Of a DNA stretch of 64,000 nucleotides, positions 45,219 to 55,447 are shown piece after piece. The translations under genes were made by a program, and so were the position numbers. The DNA is taken from positions 62,001 to 126,000 of the forward strand of contig NZ_ALOU01000002.1 of NCBI RefSeq assembly GCF_000292345.1, given 5' to 3'. The notes below the pieces were generated by a model. The model saw nothing but the letters and a program-made list of their open reading frames with translations, had not been told where the DNA came from and ran no database searches. The DNA comes from Cupriavidus sp. BIS7 (lineage in GTDB: Bacteria > Pseudomonadota > Gammaproteobacteria > Burkholderiales > Burkholderiaceae). The number at the start of each line of letters is the position of its first letter. Within the stretch, counting starts at the first letter, position 1.

Positions 45219-45728
45219 GTGAAGGTATTCGGCATCGCCGGCTCATCGGGCAGTGGCAAGACCACGCTACTGGACCAGTTGATTCCCCGCTTTGTGGCCG
45301 ACGGCCTGCGCGTTGCCGGCATCAAGCACACGCACCACGGTTTCGATCCCGACACGCCGGGCAAGGATTCCTGGCGCATGCGCGAGGCTGGCTGCGAGAA
45401 CGTGGTGCTGGTGGGCGCGCGGCACCTGACGCTGATGCGCCACTATCCCGAAGACAAGCCGTCTCCGGAGATCAACGAGGCGCTGGCCGTACTGCCGGCG
45501 GACACCGATCTGGTGATGGTGGAAGGCTACAAGTGGAGCGAATTCCCGAAGCTGGAGATATATCGCCCTGCCAACGGCAAGGCGCCGCTTTGGACCGACG
45601 TCCCTGAAGTGGTGGCCGTGGCGACGGACGCCCAGGCGGAAGTGGCCCGGCAGACGAACCTGCCGATCCTAGATCTTGCGGACATCGACGCCATTCACGC
45701 GTGGATCCGCGACTACCTCAACAAGTAG
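45219..45728 (+). CDS. mobB: Molybdopterin-guanine dinucleotide biosynthesis adapter MobB
   Basis: The 169-residue GTP-binding protein has Walker A IAGSSGSGKTTLLDQL near the start, GIKHTHHGFDPDTPGKDSW, and DLVMVEGYKWSEFPKLEIYR. It assists MobA in adding GMP to molybdopterin. The GTG start at 45219 is preceded by AGGG. The gene diverges from clsB and converges on the EEP gene with 11 bases between the stops. Confidence 0.94.
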   Translation: MKVFGIAGSSGSGKTTLLDQLIPRFVADGLRVAGIKHTHHGFDPDTPGKDSWRMREAGCENVVLVGARHLTLMRHYPEDKPSPEINEALAVLPADTDLVMVEGYKWSEFPKLEIYRPANGKAPLWTDVPEVVAVATDAQAEVARQTNLPILDLADIDAIHAWIRDYLNK

Positions 45729-45739
45729 CGAAGCAAGCC

Positions 45740-46495
45740 CTACGCTTCCGGAATGGCTACCCGCCGGGCCAGTTCCGCCATCAGCGGCACATGGTCCGAT
45801 CGTTCCGCCCATTCGCGGCCGGTAAGCGCCTGCGTCCGCTCGAACTCGAAACCGCGCACATAGATGCGATCCAGCTGCCACCACGGCATATGGCTCGGGA
45901 ACGTACGGATACGCCCGTCCTTTGCGTGCGCCGACTCCACCGCATTGAGCGTGTTGCAGATTTTCGAATCGAGCTTGTGGTTCCAGTCGTTGAAATCCCC
46001 GGCGATCACCAGTGGCGCGTCTGCGGGCACCACGCTGCGCACGCGGTCCACAAGTGCCGAGGTCTGGCGCGCCCGGCTGCCCGCGAACAGCCCGAAGTGC
46101 ACGCAGATCAGGTGGGCCTCGACGCCATTGATATCGGCAACGGCATGTAGCAGCCCGCGTTGCTCGAAGCGGTGGTCGGAGATGTCGAGGTTCTCCGACA
46201 TCAGGATTGGATGGCGCGACAGAATCGCGTTGCCGTGATGGCCGTGTTCGTACACGGCATTGCGGCCGTAGACCGAGTGCGGATAGGCGTCCGTTGCCAG
46301 GTAATTGAGCTGCGTGTGGTCGGGGTCGAACAACTCCGCTGCGACCAGGCGGTCGTTGCGATCCTGCACCTCCTGCAGGAACACGATGTCCGCGTCCATC
46401 GACTGGAGCCCGGTGCGGACACTCTGGATGCGCGGCTTGCCCGTGAACCCCTTGACGCCCTTGTGAATGTTGTAGGTAACAACACGCAGCTTCAT
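45740..46495 (-). CDS. Endonuclease/exonuclease/phosphatase-family hydrolase
   Basis: The 251-residue product has the EEP-fold signatures: VVTYNIHKGVKG at the N-terminus, DIVFLQEVQDRN with the metal Glu, VIAGDFNDWN and SDHVPLMAEL. Members act on phosphodiesters or phospholipid head groups; the substrate is unknown. Its ATG overlaps the nudB stop as ATGA, so it is translationally coupled to nudB. Confidence 0.88.
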   Translation of the reverse strand: MKLRVVTYNIHKGVKGFTGKPRIQSVRTGLQSMDADIVFLQEVQDRNDRLVAAELFDPDHTQLNYLATDAYPHSVYGRNAVYEHGHHGNAILSRHPILMSENLDISDHRFEQRGLLHAVADINGVEAHLICVHFGLFAGSRARQTSALVDRVRSVVPADAPLVIAGDFNDWNHKLDSKICNTLNAVESAHAKDGRIRTFPSHMPWWQLDRIYVRGFEFERTQALTGREWAERSDHVPLMAELARRVAIPEA

Positions 46496-46983
46496 GGTGC
46501 GGCGGCTCCGGTGGTGACATCGAGCCCCGTGCCTGGGTCGGTCCCCGTGCGCCAGACAAGCTGGCGCACCGCTTCGGCGTTGCTGCTGGAGAAACAGCGC
46601 TCGGCCGCCGCCTGCCACGGCAGCCACTCGTAGCGCAGGTGTTCACGCGGCGCCAGCGTCACCGGCAGCGGCGCGGGCACGCACAGGCCGAACCAGTGTT
46701 CGGTATTGCGCGTGATGCCGGGCGCATAGCGGTGGCGCCATCGGGGATAAATCTCGTAGTCGATCGTGTGATGCCAGTCGGTCAGTTCGTACCGGCCGGC
46801 GTCGATTCCGGTTTCCTCGGCCACCTCGCGTGCGGCGGTAGAAGCCAGCGGTTCGTCTTCGGCGTCGAGGCTGCCGGTGACCGACTGCCAGTAGCCTGGC
46901 CGGTCAGCGCGCTCGATCAACAGGACTTGCAGGTCCGGCGTGTGGATGACGACCAGTACCGATTCGGGAATCTTGTAGCGCAT
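46492..46983 (-). CDS. nudB: Dihydroneopterin triphosphate diphosphatase
   Basis: The 163-residue Nudix hydrolase removes pyrophosphate from dihydroneopterin triphosphate in folate synthesis. It starts MRYKIPESVLVVIHTP, typical of NudB, and the Nudix box runs GSLDAEDEPLASTAAREVAEETGID (about residues 38-62, with REVAEETG). Upstream in-frame codons to 47013 are not family-like. It sits downstream of aspS, as nudB often does, although here a coiled-coil gene intervenes. Confidence 0.93.
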   Translation of the reverse strand: MRYKIPESVLVVIHTPDLQVLLIERADRPGYWQSVTGSLDAEDEPLASTAAREVAEETGIDAGRYELTDWHHTIDYEIYPRWRHRYAPGITRNTEHWFGLCVPAPLPVTLAPREHLRYEWLPWQAAAERCFSSSNAEAVRQLVWRTGTDPGTGLDVTTGAAAP

Positions 46984-47064
46984 GGGATGGGTGGCAGGGA
47001 CAAACCCAAGCATAGCGCAGCCAGGCGGCCATGACGCGCTCCTGGCCGCGATTCATCCCGCAAG

Positions 47065-48000
47065 TCAGGCCAGCGTGTGCTCGCCGGGTCGGTGCGTGGC
47101 CGTGCGGACACCTGCCACATCGGTTGCCGGCGCGGTGCGCAGCCACGTGTCGAACACCTCGGGCGAGTCGCCATGGCCCCATGCCGCCCGCAGTTGCTGC
47201 ATCAGCGGTGCCAGCGCCCGCGTGTAACGCTGCGACGCCGCGTGCGCATGCTCCGCCAGCGCATTGGTGCTTTCGCGCACCGTTGTTTCCATCGCCGCGC
47301 GCTCCTGGCCGATCTCCTTCTCGCGCACGCCGAGCTGGTTGTATTTCTGGATCAGGAAGCGCTGATAATCGCCCGCTTCCACGCCCTGGGCCGCCTGGGC
47401 ATTGACCTGCTCGAAGCGCATCACGATGCTGGCGGTTTCCTGTTCGACATGAGCAGCTTCGGCGTTGAGCGCCTGGAGCGCTTCCTGCAGGCGCAGCGCT
47501 TCGCGCCGATCCGTCTGCAGCCGCGCGGCCTCGTCCTCGAAGGTCCGTTGCGCGGCCAGATAGGCCTGCACAACGGGCTGGGGCGCCACCACCAGCAGCG
47601 GGTCTGCGCCGCCGGCGCGACGGCCCGAGAGCAGCGAATCTTCGGCCAGACGCAGGTTGCCGACGTCCTCAAGCCAGCGGCTTCGCGCCATCACCGTGGC
47701 CACGGTATCGAGCGCCAGCCGCCGCAGGGCCTCGGCGCGTTGTGTCGCCACCGGCACCGGGCCAGCGGCATTTTCCGGCGCCGCCGGCTGCGCTTGCTGC
47801 ACGGCGTGCGCGATGTCCGGCACGCAGGCCGCCACGGTGGTTGCCACCGATTCCGACATCGCTAGCGCCGACTTGCGCACGGCGCGGCGCAATTCGAAAC
47901 GCGCCAGCAGCATTATCAGCAACCCGGCCACCAGCCAGGTCAGGATTGTTTCCGCATGGGCATGCAGGAACGCACGGATCAGTTCGGTATCGAGATTCAC
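47065..48000 (-). CDS. Membrane-anchored coiled-coil protein, function unknown
   Basis: The 311-residue product has one membrane segment near the N-terminus (ILTWLVAGLLIMLLARFEL, about residues 19-37), an Ala/Pro-rich stretch (about 65-80) and a long helical region (about 100-290) with heptad-like repeats rich in Glu, Gln and Ala, such as LRLQEALQALNAEAAHVEQE. I do not recognise a family. The GTG at 48000 is supported by GGAGG nine bases upstream. It is a separate unit from aspS because a terminator lies between, and nudB follows 81 bases later. Confidence 0.75.
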   Translation of the reverse strand: MNLDTELIRAFLHAHAETILTWLVAGLLIMLLARFELRRAVRKSALAMSESVATTVAACVPDIAHAVQQAQPAAPENAAGPVPVATQRAEALRRLALDTVATVMARSRWLEDVGNLRLAEDSLLSGRRAGGADPLLVVAPQPVVQAYLAAQRTFEDEAARLQTDRREALRLQEALQALNAEAAHVEQETASIVMRFEQVNAQAAQGVEAGDYQRFLIQKYNQLGVREKEIGQERAAMETTVRESTNALAEHAHAASQRYTRALAPLMQQLRAAWGHGDSPEVFDTWLRTAPATDVAGVRTATHRPGEHTLA

Positions 48001-48132
48001 GGCACAAGTCCTCCCACGTCGCGGCGGCCTTCGTGGCGGGCTCGCATCACGCGTATCAAGGCAGAAAGACATTGTCTTCCGTGGCTTCGTTCCGGACGGT
48101 AACAAATGGAAACGCATCCTTTCGCCGAAAAC

Positions 48133-48162
48133 AAAAAAGCCGCGCACAAGCGCGGCTTTTTT
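48133..48162. terminator. aspS terminator
   Basis: GCCGCGC (48139-48145) pairs with GCGCGGC (48150-48156) around ACAA, with six A before and six T after, 18 bases from the aspS stop. The symmetrical form can act on both strands. Confidence 0.94.
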
Positions 48163-48179
48163 GCAGGATGGTGCAACGA

Positions 48180-49988
48180 TCAGGCCGTGGGCTTCGGCTC
48201 CTGCGCACGCAGGCGGATGTGCAGTTCGCGCAGCTGCTTCTCGTCGACCGGGCTCGGTGCCTGGGTCAGCAGGTCCTGTGCACGCTGGGTCTTCGGGAAC
48301 GCGATCACGTCACGGATGGAATCGGCACCGGCCATCATCGTCACGATGCGGTCCAGGCCGAACGCCAGGCCACCGTGCGGCGGCGCGCCGTATTGCAGCG
48401 CGTCGAGCAGGTAGCCGAACTTGGCGCGGGCTTCCTCGGCGTTGATCTTCAGTGCGCGGAAGACCTTGCTCTGCACGTCTTCGCGATAGATACGCACCGA
48501 ACCGCCGCCCATTTCCCAGCCGTTCAGCACCATGTCGTAGGCCTTGGCGATGCACTTGCCCGGATCGGTTTCCAGGTACTGCATGTGCTCGTCCTTCGGG
48601 CTCGTGAACGGGTGGTGCATGGCCACCCAGCGAGCGTCTTCCTCGTCGTACTCGAACATCGGGAAGTCGATCACCCACAGCGGCTTCCAGGTGTCCTCGA
48701 ACAGGCCGGTGCTCTTGCCGAATTCCGAGTGACCGATCTTCAGGCGCAGCGCGCCGATCGCGTCGTTGACGATCTTCGCCTTGTCGGCGCCGAAGAAGAT
48801 GATGTCGCCATCCTTGGCTTCGGTACGCTTCAGGATCTCGGCAATCGCGGCGTCGTGCAGGTTCTTCACGATCGGCGATTGCAGGCCGTCGCGGCCCTTG
48901 GCCACTTCATTGACCTTGATCCAGGCCAGGCCCTTCGCGCCGTAGATGCCCACGAACTGCGTGTAGGCATCGATTTCGCCGCGCGAGATCGCGCTGCCGC
49001 CCGGCACGCGCAGGCCAACCACACGGCCGTTTTCGCTGTTGGCCGGGCCCGAGAACACCTTGAAGTCGACGTCCTTCATCACTTCGGTCAGCTCGGTGAA
49101 TTCCAGCTTGACGCGCAGGTCCGGCTTGTCCGAGCCAAAACGGGCCATCGCCTCGCGGAATTCCATCACCGGGAACTTGGAGACCAGGTCCACGTCGATG
49201 GCGTTCTTGAACACCGTGCGCATCATGTCCTCGAACAGGTCACGAATCTCCTGCTCGGTCAGGAACGACGTCTCGCAGTCGATCTGCGTGAACTCCGGCT
49301 GGCGGTCGGCGCGCAGGTCCTCGTCGCGGAAGCACTTGGTGATCTGGTAGTAGCGGTCGAAGCCGGAGACCATCAGCATCTGCTTGAAGATCTGCGGCGA
49401 CTGCGGCAGCGCGAAGAAATGGCCCGGGTTCACGCGCGACGGCACCAGGTAATCGCGCGCGCCTTCCGGCGTGCTCTTGCCGAGCATCGGCGTTTCGATA
49501 TCGATGAAGCCTTGCGCGTCCAGGTACTTGCGCACTTCCATCGCCACCTTGTAGCGCAGGCGCAGGTTGTATTGCATCTGCGGGCGGCGCAGGTCCAGCA
49601 CGCGGTGCGTGAGGCGCGTGGTTTCCGACAGGTTGTCGTCGTCAAGCTGGAACGGGGGCGTGACCGACGGGTTCAGCACGGTCAACTCATGGCACAGCAC
49701 CTCGATCTTGCCCGACGTCAGGTTGGCGTTCTCGGTGCCGGCCGGACGCGGACGCACCTTGCCGACCACGCGGATGCAGAACTCGTTGCGGATCTCTTCG
49801 GCCGCCTTGAACATTTCCGGACGATCCGGATCGCACACCACCTGCACCAGACCCTCGCGGTCGCGCAGGTCGACGAAGATCACGCCACCGTGATCGCGGC
49901 GGCGCTGCACCCAGCCGGTCAGGGCCACTTCCTGGCCGATCAGTTGTTCGGTCACCAGACCGCAGTAGTGAGTACGCATGGAGGACAT
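48180..49988 (-). CDS. aspS: Aspartyl-tRNA synthetase
   Basis: The 602-residue class IIb synthetase has the anticodon-binding OB fold ([20 protein letters not shown]), motif 1 ([20 protein letters not shown]), motif 2 ([20 protein letters not shown]), a GAD insertion domain and motif 3 ([16 protein letters not shown]). It is of the bacterial type; whether it also charges tRNA-Asn cannot be read directly. The start is ATG 49988 ([10 protein letters not shown]) or 49979. DUF502 ends 48 bases upstream. Confidence 0.95.
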   Translation of the reverse strand: MSSMRTHYCGLVTEQLIGQEVALTGWVQRRRDHGGVIFVDLRDREGLVQVVCDPDRPEMFKAAEEIRNEFCIRVVGKVRPRPAGTENANLTSGKIEVLCHELTVLNPSVTPPFQLDDDNLSETTRLTHRVLDLRRPQMQYNLRLRYKVAMEVRKYLDAQGFIDIETPMLGKSTPEGARDYLVPSRVNPGHFFALPQSPQIFKQMLMVSGFDRYYQITKCFRDEDLRADRQPEFTQIDCETSFLTEQEIRDLFEDMMRTVFKNAIDVDLVSKFPVMEFREAMARFGSDKPDLRVKLEFTELTEVMKDVDFKVFSGPANSENGRVVGLRVPGGSAISRGEIDAYTQFVGIYGAKGLAWIKVNEVAKGRDGLQSPIVKNLHDAAIAEILKRTEAKDGDIIFFGADKAKIVNDAIGALRLKIGHSEFGKSTGLFEDTWKPLWVIDFPMFEYDEEDARWVAMHHPFTSPKDEHMQYLETDPGKCIAKAYDMVLNGWEMGGGSVRIYREDVQSKVFRALKINAEEARAKFGYLLDALQYGAPPHGGLAFGLDRIVTMMAGADSIRDVIAFPKTQRAQDLLTQAPSPVDEKQLRELHIRLRAQEPKPTA

Positions 49989-50036
49989 AGGAGAGATTCC
50001 CTGTAATGCGCGACCGCAAGGCGCGGCCGCGCGCAA

Positions 50037-50738
50037 TCAATTGGTGTGAGTATCGGCGACGGCGGCTTCAGCGTCCGCGTCTTCGGCATTGGCCGGGTGC
50101 GGCTCGTTTTCAGCCTTGCGCGGCAGGTCCGCCGGCGCCACCACGCCCATCGAGACGATGTACTTCAGGGCCGCGTCGACGGTCATGTCGAGTTCGATCG
50201 TGTCGGCCTTGGGCATCATCAGGAAGAAGCCCGAGGTCGGGTTCGGCGTGGTCGGCACATAGACGCTGACGTACTCGCCTTGCAGGTGATTCTGCACGTC
50301 TCCGCCCGGTCTGCCAGTCAGAAACGCAATCGTCCACGATCCTTCGCGGGGATACTGCACCAGCAGCGCCTTGCGGAACGCGTTGCCGGACGACGACAGA
50401 AGCGTGTCCGAGACCTGCTTCACGCTGGTGTAGATCGGGCCCACCACGGGGATATGGCCAACCAGCGCTTCCCACCAGCGCACCAGGCGCTGGCCAATGA
50501 AGTTGTGGGCCAGCACGCCCACCACGAGGATGAACAGCAGCGTCAGGATGGCGCCGAGGCCCGGAATGCGGCGCCCGAACAGGTTCTCGGGCTGCCACGC
50601 CAGCGGCAGCAGGGCCATGCTCTGGTCCATCGTACTGATGACCAGGTTGAGCACCCACAGCGTGATGCCCAGCGGCACGAGCACGAGCAGACCGGTCAGG
50701 AACCAGGTCTTGACGGCGGAGGTTTTCTTGGCGGCCAC
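50037..50738 (-). CDS. DUF502-family inner-membrane protein
   Basis: The 233-residue product has two membrane segments (about residues 11-32, TWFLTGLLVLVPLGITLWVL, and about 66-90, LGAILTLLFILVVGVLAHNF) and the DUF502 core GHIPVVGPIYTSVKQVSDTL, then VSVYVPTTPNPTSGFFLMMP. The function is unknown; plant relatives are COV/LCV membrane proteins. The GTG at 50738 is chosen because the family starts there. It lies 14 bases after the FmdB-type gene and just before aspS. Confidence 0.9.
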   Translation of the reverse strand: MAAKKTSAVKTWFLTGLLVLVPLGITLWVLNLVISTMDQSMALLPLAWQPENLFGRRIPGLGAILTLLFILVVGVLAHNFIGQRLVRWWEALVGHIPVVGPIYTSVKQVSDTLLSSSGNAFRKALLVQYPREGSWTIAFLTGRPGGDVQNHLQGEYVSVYVPTTPNPTSGFFLMMPKADTIELDMTVDAALKYIVSMGVVAPADLPRKAENEPHPANAEDADAEAAVADTHTN

Positions 50739-50752
50739 GGCTTGCCTGGGTG

Positions 50753-51091
50753 TCAGTGGCAAGCGCACGAACCGGCGCAACCACCGGCGGCCGGCGCGGC
50801 CGAAGCCGATGCGGTCGACGTTTCGGTGGACGCCGCAGCCGCGGCAGCCGGCGCGGCGGTGCCGGTCGACGTGGCCGGGGCACTGGTGCCGCCGCTGCCG
50901 CCGCTGCCGCCGCGGAAGTCCGTGACGTACCAGCCCGAACCCTTGAGCTGGAATCCGGCTGCGGTCAATTGCTTCTTGAAGGTTCCGGCGGCGCCGCAGG
51001 ATGGGCAGTCCGTGAGCGGGGCATCGCTCATTTTCTGCAGCACATCGCGCCCGTGGCCGCAGGCGTCGCAACGGTAGGCATAAATCGGCAT
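50753..51091 (-). CDS. FmdB-family zinc-ribbon protein
   Basis: The 112-residue product begins MPIYAYRCDACGHGRDVLQK and has a second CxxC in TDCPSCGAAGTFKK, the zinc ribbon of FmdB/CxxC regulatory proteins. Beyond residue 60 it is a low-complexity Gly/Ser/Ala/Thr tail ending CAGSCACH. It may act as a small regulator, but no target is known. It heads the run FmdB-DUF502-aspS. Confidence 0.9.
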   Translation of the reverse strand: MPIYAYRCDACGHGRDVLQKMSDAPLTDCPSCGAAGTFKKQLTAAGFQLKGSGWYVTDFRGGSGGSGGTSAPATSTGTAAPAAAAAASTETSTASASAAPAAGGCAGSCACH

Positions 51092-51313
51092 GGTGACTCT
51101 TTCGCGGAAATCTGAAACGTAATGCTGGTAGATGGCAGCGCCGCGCCAATTGACAAGAGCGCCGGCGGGGGCGAAACGCGCAAAAAGGGGGCGCGCGACG
51201 ATGCAAAGCCTTGGATTATAAACCGTTGGCGGGGTGTCTACCGGCAGGAAAAGGGGACATTCGGGGCCGCAAACGTCCGCAAGACGTCCGCAGAAGGCCC
51301 CTAAGGCATAAAG

Positions 51314-52750
51314 TTATGCAATGTGCACTTCACGCACCGGCGGGCGATCACTGATCCATTGCGGCAGCAGCGAGCCGAATACCATGCCGCTCACCGAGAA
51401 CAGCAGGCCTACCATCTGGGGCGGCACTGCAGCATCTGCGAACGCATATTCACAGGTCAGCCACGAGACCAGACCAAGCAGGATCGCGGCCAGGCCGCCC
51501 TGGCGGGTGGCCGGCTTCCAGAACAGCCCGAACGCCAACGGCACGAACGACGACACCAGCGTCACCTTGTACGCGTTCTCGACCATATGGAAGATCGACA
51601 GGTGCGAGTTCAGCGCGAACAGCGTGACCAGCGTCGTGAAGACCAGCACCACCGCCTGCATCACGCGCAGGAACTGCTTGTCGGAAAGGTGCCGGAAGTA
51701 CGGACGCAGGATGTTCTCGGCAAACGTCACCGACGGCGCCAGCAGCGTGGCCGAGGCGCAGCTCTTGATGGCAGAGAGCAGCGCGCCGAAGAACATCACC
51801 TGCGCGAACATCGGCGCATGCGTCAGGATCAGTTGCGGCAGGATCAGCTGCGAATCCGAGTTGATGTACTTTTCGACCATTGCCGGGTCGATCAGCGTGG
51901 CCGAATAGGCAAGGAACATCGGGATGAACGCGAAGAAGAAGTACAGCACGCCGCCGAGCACCGAGGCACGCCCGGCGATCTGCTCGGTGCGGGAAGACGT
52001 GACGCGCTGGAACACGTCCTGCTGCGGGATCGATCCGAGCATCATCGTGAACAGCGCCGCGGCGAAACCGATGATCTGGACCAGATCGAGCGATGGCAGG
52101 AATTCGAACTTGCCGGCTGCCGCCGCGTGCGACACCACGGCCGTCACGCCACCGGCCTGGCCGCTTACCTCATAGCCGATATAGAGCATGCCGACCACGA
52201 TGATGATCATCTGGATGAAGTCGGTCACGGCCACGGACCACATGCCGCCGAACAGCGTGTAGACCAGCACGCTGGCCGCGCCGATCATCATGCCGGCATC
52301 CTGCGACAGCGCGCCGTCGGACACCGTATAGAACACCAGCCCGAGCGCCTTGATCTGTGCCGCCACCCAGCCCAGGTACGAGACCACGATACATAACGTG
52401 GTCAGCACTTCGGCCACCCGGCCATAGCGGTTGTGATAGTAGTCGCCGATCGTCAGCAGGTTCATCCGGTACAGCGGCCGGGCGAAGAACAGGCCAACGA
52501 GGATCAGGCAGAGCGACGAGCCGAAGGGGTCGGAAACCACCCCTGACAGCCCTTCCTTGAGGAACACGGCCGGGATGCCCAGCACGGTTTCGGAGCCGAA
52601 CCACGTGGCAAACACCGTGGCGGTGACGATATAGAACGGCAGGCTGCGGCCGGCCACGGCGAAGTCGGCGGTGCCCTTGACGCGCAATGCCGCCCACAGG
52701 CCGATACCGACCGAGATGATCCAATAGACGATGACGAACCAGATCAGCAT
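51314..52750 (-). CDS. Sodium:solute symporter (SSS family)
   Basis: The 478-residue protein has about 12-13 membrane segments and the SSS features: ADFAVAGRSLPFY after helix 1, VFATWFGSETVLGIPA, YYHNRYGRVAEVLTTLC, and QQDVFQRVTSSRTEQIAGRA in the centre. It couples Na+ to uptake of an unidentified solute; it is not clearly PutP or ActP. I chose the ATG at 52750. It is 222 bases downstream of FmdB's start on the same strand. Confidence 0.92.
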   Translation of the reverse strand: MLIWFVIVYWIISVGIGLWAALRVKGTADFAVAGRSLPFYIVTATVFATWFGSETVLGIPAVFLKEGLSGVVSDPFGSSLCLILVGLFFARPLYRMNLLTIGDYYHNRYGRVAEVLTTLCIVVSYLGWVAAQIKALGLVFYTVSDGALSQDAGMMIGAASVLVYTLFGGMWSVAVTDFIQMIIIVVGMLYIGYEVSGQAGGVTAVVSHAAAAGKFEFLPSLDLVQIIGFAAALFTMMLGSIPQQDVFQRVTSSRTEQIAGRASVLGGVLYFFFAFIPMFLAYSATLIDPAMVEKYINSDSQLILPQLILTHAPMFAQVMFFGALLSAIKSCASATLLAPSVTFAENILRPYFRHLSDKQFLRVMQAVVLVFTTLVTLFALNSHLSIFHMVENAYKVTLVSSFVPLAFGLFWKPATRQGGLAAILLGLVSWLTCEYAFADAAVPPQMVGLLFSVSGMVFGSLLPQWISDRPPVREVHIA

Positions 52751-53045
52751 GCCGCTGCCCTTATCCCAGAATGGCCAGTAATGCCCTGGCGGCGAGAAAC
52801 CGAAAGCCGGCCGCACCTGGCACCCTCATGGGTTGGTAAGGCCGGAGTCCAATTCATCGGTCGGGGCCGCGGGCGCCCGGGCGGGCATTTGGCGGTCGTA
52901 GCCGAATCAAAACGCGGATTATAGCGACGCAGCATTCCTCGGGCGAAAAAAATTCCCCGGGGGCGGTCAAATCCCCATCTTGGTTCACATAAGTGTTGTA
53001 TGGGCGGTTACTCCCCTCTTCCGCATGCGGAACAGGGGAGAAACA
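52751..53045. other. Gap between symporter and ubiB genes
   Basis: This 295-base gap carries the symporter leader and a single repeat hairpin next to ubiB. No gene is visible. Confidence 0.6.
53011..53040. repeat. Single palindromic repeat hairpin 3' of ubiB
   Basis: CTCCCCTCTTCCGC-AT-GCGGAACAGGGGAG is a 14-bp-arm palindrome with one mismatch, five bases from the ubiB stop. It resembles the end hairpins of the other repeats but stands alone and has diverged. Confidence 0.75.
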
Positions 53046-54623
53046 CTACCAGTAGCCTGCCCAGGCAAGTGCCTGCACGATCACGATACCGGCCAGGAAT
53101 CCGCCCATCAGCAGCAGGGCCGTGGACAGCCGGCGGTTGGTGCGGCGCTGTTCGGCCACGAGCTGGGTCAGCAGCCGCTCCTGCTCGTCGCTGTTCTGCA
53201 GCGCGCGGCGCTCCAGGAACTGGTGCGCCAGACGCGGGAAGTCGGGCAGCATCTTGGCCCATAGCGGCGCCTCGACCTTGATCCGCTCCCAAGCGCCCTG
53301 CCAGCCCACCTGTTCGTACATCCAGCGTTCCAGGAACGGCTTGGCGGTTTTCCAGAGGTCGAGATCGGGGTCGAGCTGGCGGCCCAGACCTTCGATATTG
53401 AGCAGCGTCTTCTGCAACAGCACGAGCTGCGGCTGGATTTCGACGTTGAAGCGGCGCGAAGTCTGGAACAGCCGCATCAGCACCATGCCAAGCGAGATCT
53501 CGCGCAGCGGCTTGTCGAAATACGGCTCGCAGCACGCGCGCACGGCAGACTCGAGTTCCTCGACACGGGTCTCGGGCGGCACCCAGCCCGATTCCACGTG
53601 AAGCAGCGCCACACGGTGGTAGTCGCGCCGGAAAAAGGCAATGAAGTTCTGCGCCAGGTAGTTTTTGTCGAATTCGGACAGCGCGCCCACGATGCCGAAG
53701 TCGAGCGCGATATAGCGGCCAAACGTCTCGGGCTTGACCGAGACCAGGATGTTGCCCGGGTGCATGTCGGCGTGGAAGAAGCCGTCGCGGAACACCTGCG
53801 TGAAGAAGATCTCGACGCCCTCTTCCGCCAGCTTGTGCATGTCCACGCCCGCCGCCTTCAGCGATTCGGTACGCGAGATCGGGATGCCGTGCATCCGCTC
53901 CATCGTGAACACGTTGCTGGTGCACCAGTCCCAGAACACCTCCGGCACGCACAGCAACTCGCTATCGGCGAAGTTGCGGCGCAACTGGCTGGCATTGGCG
54001 GCCTCGATCATCAGGTCGAGTTCGTCATGCAGATACTTGTCAAACTCGGCCACCACCTCGCGAGGCTTGAGCCGCCGGCCATCGACCCAGACCCGTTCAA
54101 GCCAGGTAGCCATGTCGCGCATCAGCGCAAGGTCGCTGTCGATCACCGGGAGCATGCCTGGACGCAGCACCTTCACGGCGACTTCGCGGCCATGATTCGG
54201 CCCGCCACGCAACGTGGCGAAGTGCACCTGGGCAATCGACGCACTGGCCACGGGTTGGCGCTCGAAATTCTCGAACAGTTGCGTCAACGGCTGCCCCAGC
54301 GACTTCTCGACGATCTTCACCGCCACTTCGGAATCGAACGGCGGGACCTGGTCCTGCAGCTTGGCCAGTTCGTCGGCGATATCGGGCGGCATCAGGTCGC
54401 GCCGCGTGGACAAAACCTGGCCGAACTTGACGAAGATCGGGCCCAGCGTGGTCAGCGCCAGCCGCAGGCGCTCGCCGCGCGGCTGTTCGAGCTTGCGGCC
54501 GATTGTGATGATGCGGACCAGGAACTTGATACGCCGGCTCTTGAAACCGGACAGCACGAGTTCGTCGAGCCCGTAGTACAGGATGACGAAAACGATCTTG
54601 CAGAAACGCAGCAGGCGGGTCAT
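53046..54623 (-). CDS. ubiB: Ubiquinone biosynthesis atypical kinase/ATPase UbiB
   Basis: The 525-residue ADCK-type protein has the KxGQ motif ([16 protein letters not shown], about residues 63-78), the Ala-rich loop replacing the Gly-rich loop ([14 protein letters not shown]), [24 protein letters not shown] and the metal site ALDFGIVG. Two C-terminal membrane segments ([16 protein letters not shown]) anchor it. It supports ubiquinone synthesis at the inner membrane. It follows ubiJ by 31 bases. Confidence 0.96.
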   Translation of the reverse strand: MTRLLRFCKIVFVILYYGLDELVLSGFKSRRIKFLVRIITIGRKLEQPRGERLRLALTTLGPIFVKFGQVLSTRRDLMPPDIADELAKLQDQVPPFDSEVAVKIVEKSLGQPLTQLFENFERQPVASASIAQVHFATLRGGPNHGREVAVKVLRPGMLPVIDSDLALMRDMATWLERVWVDGRRLKPREVVAEFDKYLHDELDLMIEAANASQLRRNFADSELLCVPEVFWDWCTSNVFTMERMHGIPISRTESLKAAGVDMHKLAEEGVEIFFTQVFRDGFFHADMHPGNILVSVKPETFGRYIALDFGIVGALSEFDKNYLAQNFIAFFRRDYHRVALLHVESGWVPPETRVEELESAVRACCEPYFDKPLREISLGMVLMRLFQTSRRFNVEIQPQLVLLQKTLLNIEGLGRQLDPDLDLWKTAKPFLERWMYEQVGWQGAWERIKVEAPLWAKMLPDFPRLAHQFLERRALQNSDEQERLLTQLVAEQRRTNRRLSTALLLMGGFLAGIVIVQALAWAGYW

Positions 54624-54654
54624 GCGGAATATTCAGGAAGCGACATGGGGCAGG

Positions 54655-55326
54655 TCAGCGATGGGCCGATGGCAGTGCATCCGGGGAACCCGCTCCCGGA
54701 GACCGCTCCAGGCGTTCCAGCCGTTTTTCCAGGCGGGCCAGATCGTCGCGCAGCCGTGCCACGTCGTTGCCGAACGCTTCCAGCGCGGTGTGACGCACCA
54801 GCGTCGGTTGTTCGTCCAGCAGGTATTCAGTTACGTTGTCTAGCAGGGCACGGCCGACTCGCGTGGCGCTTTCGTGCACCTGGCGCGCGCCGTCGACCAC
54901 GCGCTGGGCCACGCTGTCGCTGACCGGGCCACCCATCACGCCACGCAGCGCGCGCGACAGATCCTCGGCTGCATCCCAGCGCAGATTGCGCGCGAGAGTC
55001 GACACCACATTGGCCAGCTCGGCATCTCCATCGATCCGCACATGACGCATCGCGGCAGCCTGTCCGCCCTCCGCAACATCGGCAACCACCAGCGGCCACT
55101 GCTGCAACGGCACGAGCAGTGTCACGGCGGCCGCCTCGGCTTCGGGTGCCTGTTCGATGCCGCCCTGCTCCGTGACCTTGAGGGACAGCGCGAACGCCGC
55201 AGCGTCAAAGCGGATCACGCGGCCCGCAAACGGCGCCAGCAGGCTGCAGGCCCATGGCTCCTGTTCGATCAGGTGATTCAGTGCGGCGACGATCGGCGCG
55301 GCCAGCGGGGTCGGCAATGCGTTCAT
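54655..55326 (-). CDS. ubiJ: Ubiquinone biosynthesis accessory factor UbiJ
   Basis: The 223-residue product has the SCP2 lipid-binding domain at the N-terminus (about 1-110: PWACSLLAPFAGRVIRFD, VRIDGDAELANVVSTLARNL) and a C-terminal helical/coiled region (RLRDDLARLEKRLERLER). UbiJ organises the Ubi metabolon with UbiK. Its placement between ubiE-side genes and ubiB confirms the call. Confidence 0.9.
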   Translation of the reverse strand: MNALPTPLAAPIVAALNHLIEQEPWACSLLAPFAGRVIRFDAAAFALSLKVTEQGGIEQAPEAEAAAVTLLVPLQQWPLVVADVAEGGQAAAMRHVRIDGDAELANVVSTLARNLRWDAAEDLSRALRGVMGGPVSDSVAQRVVDGARQVHESATRVGRALLDNVTEYLLDEQPTLVRHTALEAFGNDVARLRDDLARLEKRLERLERSPGAGSPDALPSAHR

Positions 55327-55357
55327 GGCGTCAGGGGGTCAGGCAATCTGCCCAAAC

Positions 55358-55384
55358 AAAAAAAGGCCCACGCGTACGTGGGCC
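55358..55384 (-). terminator. Terminator of the Tim44-like gene
   Basis: GGCCCACG (55365-55372) pairs with CGTGGGCC (55377-55384) around CGTA, with seven T on the minus strand after it. It separates the Tim44-like gene from ubiJ. Confidence 0.93.
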
Positions 55385-55447
55385 TCCATTCTAAGCTACT
55401 CGCCCGCCGCTTTATCTGATCCATGCGGCGGCAGGCGCAATTGACGC

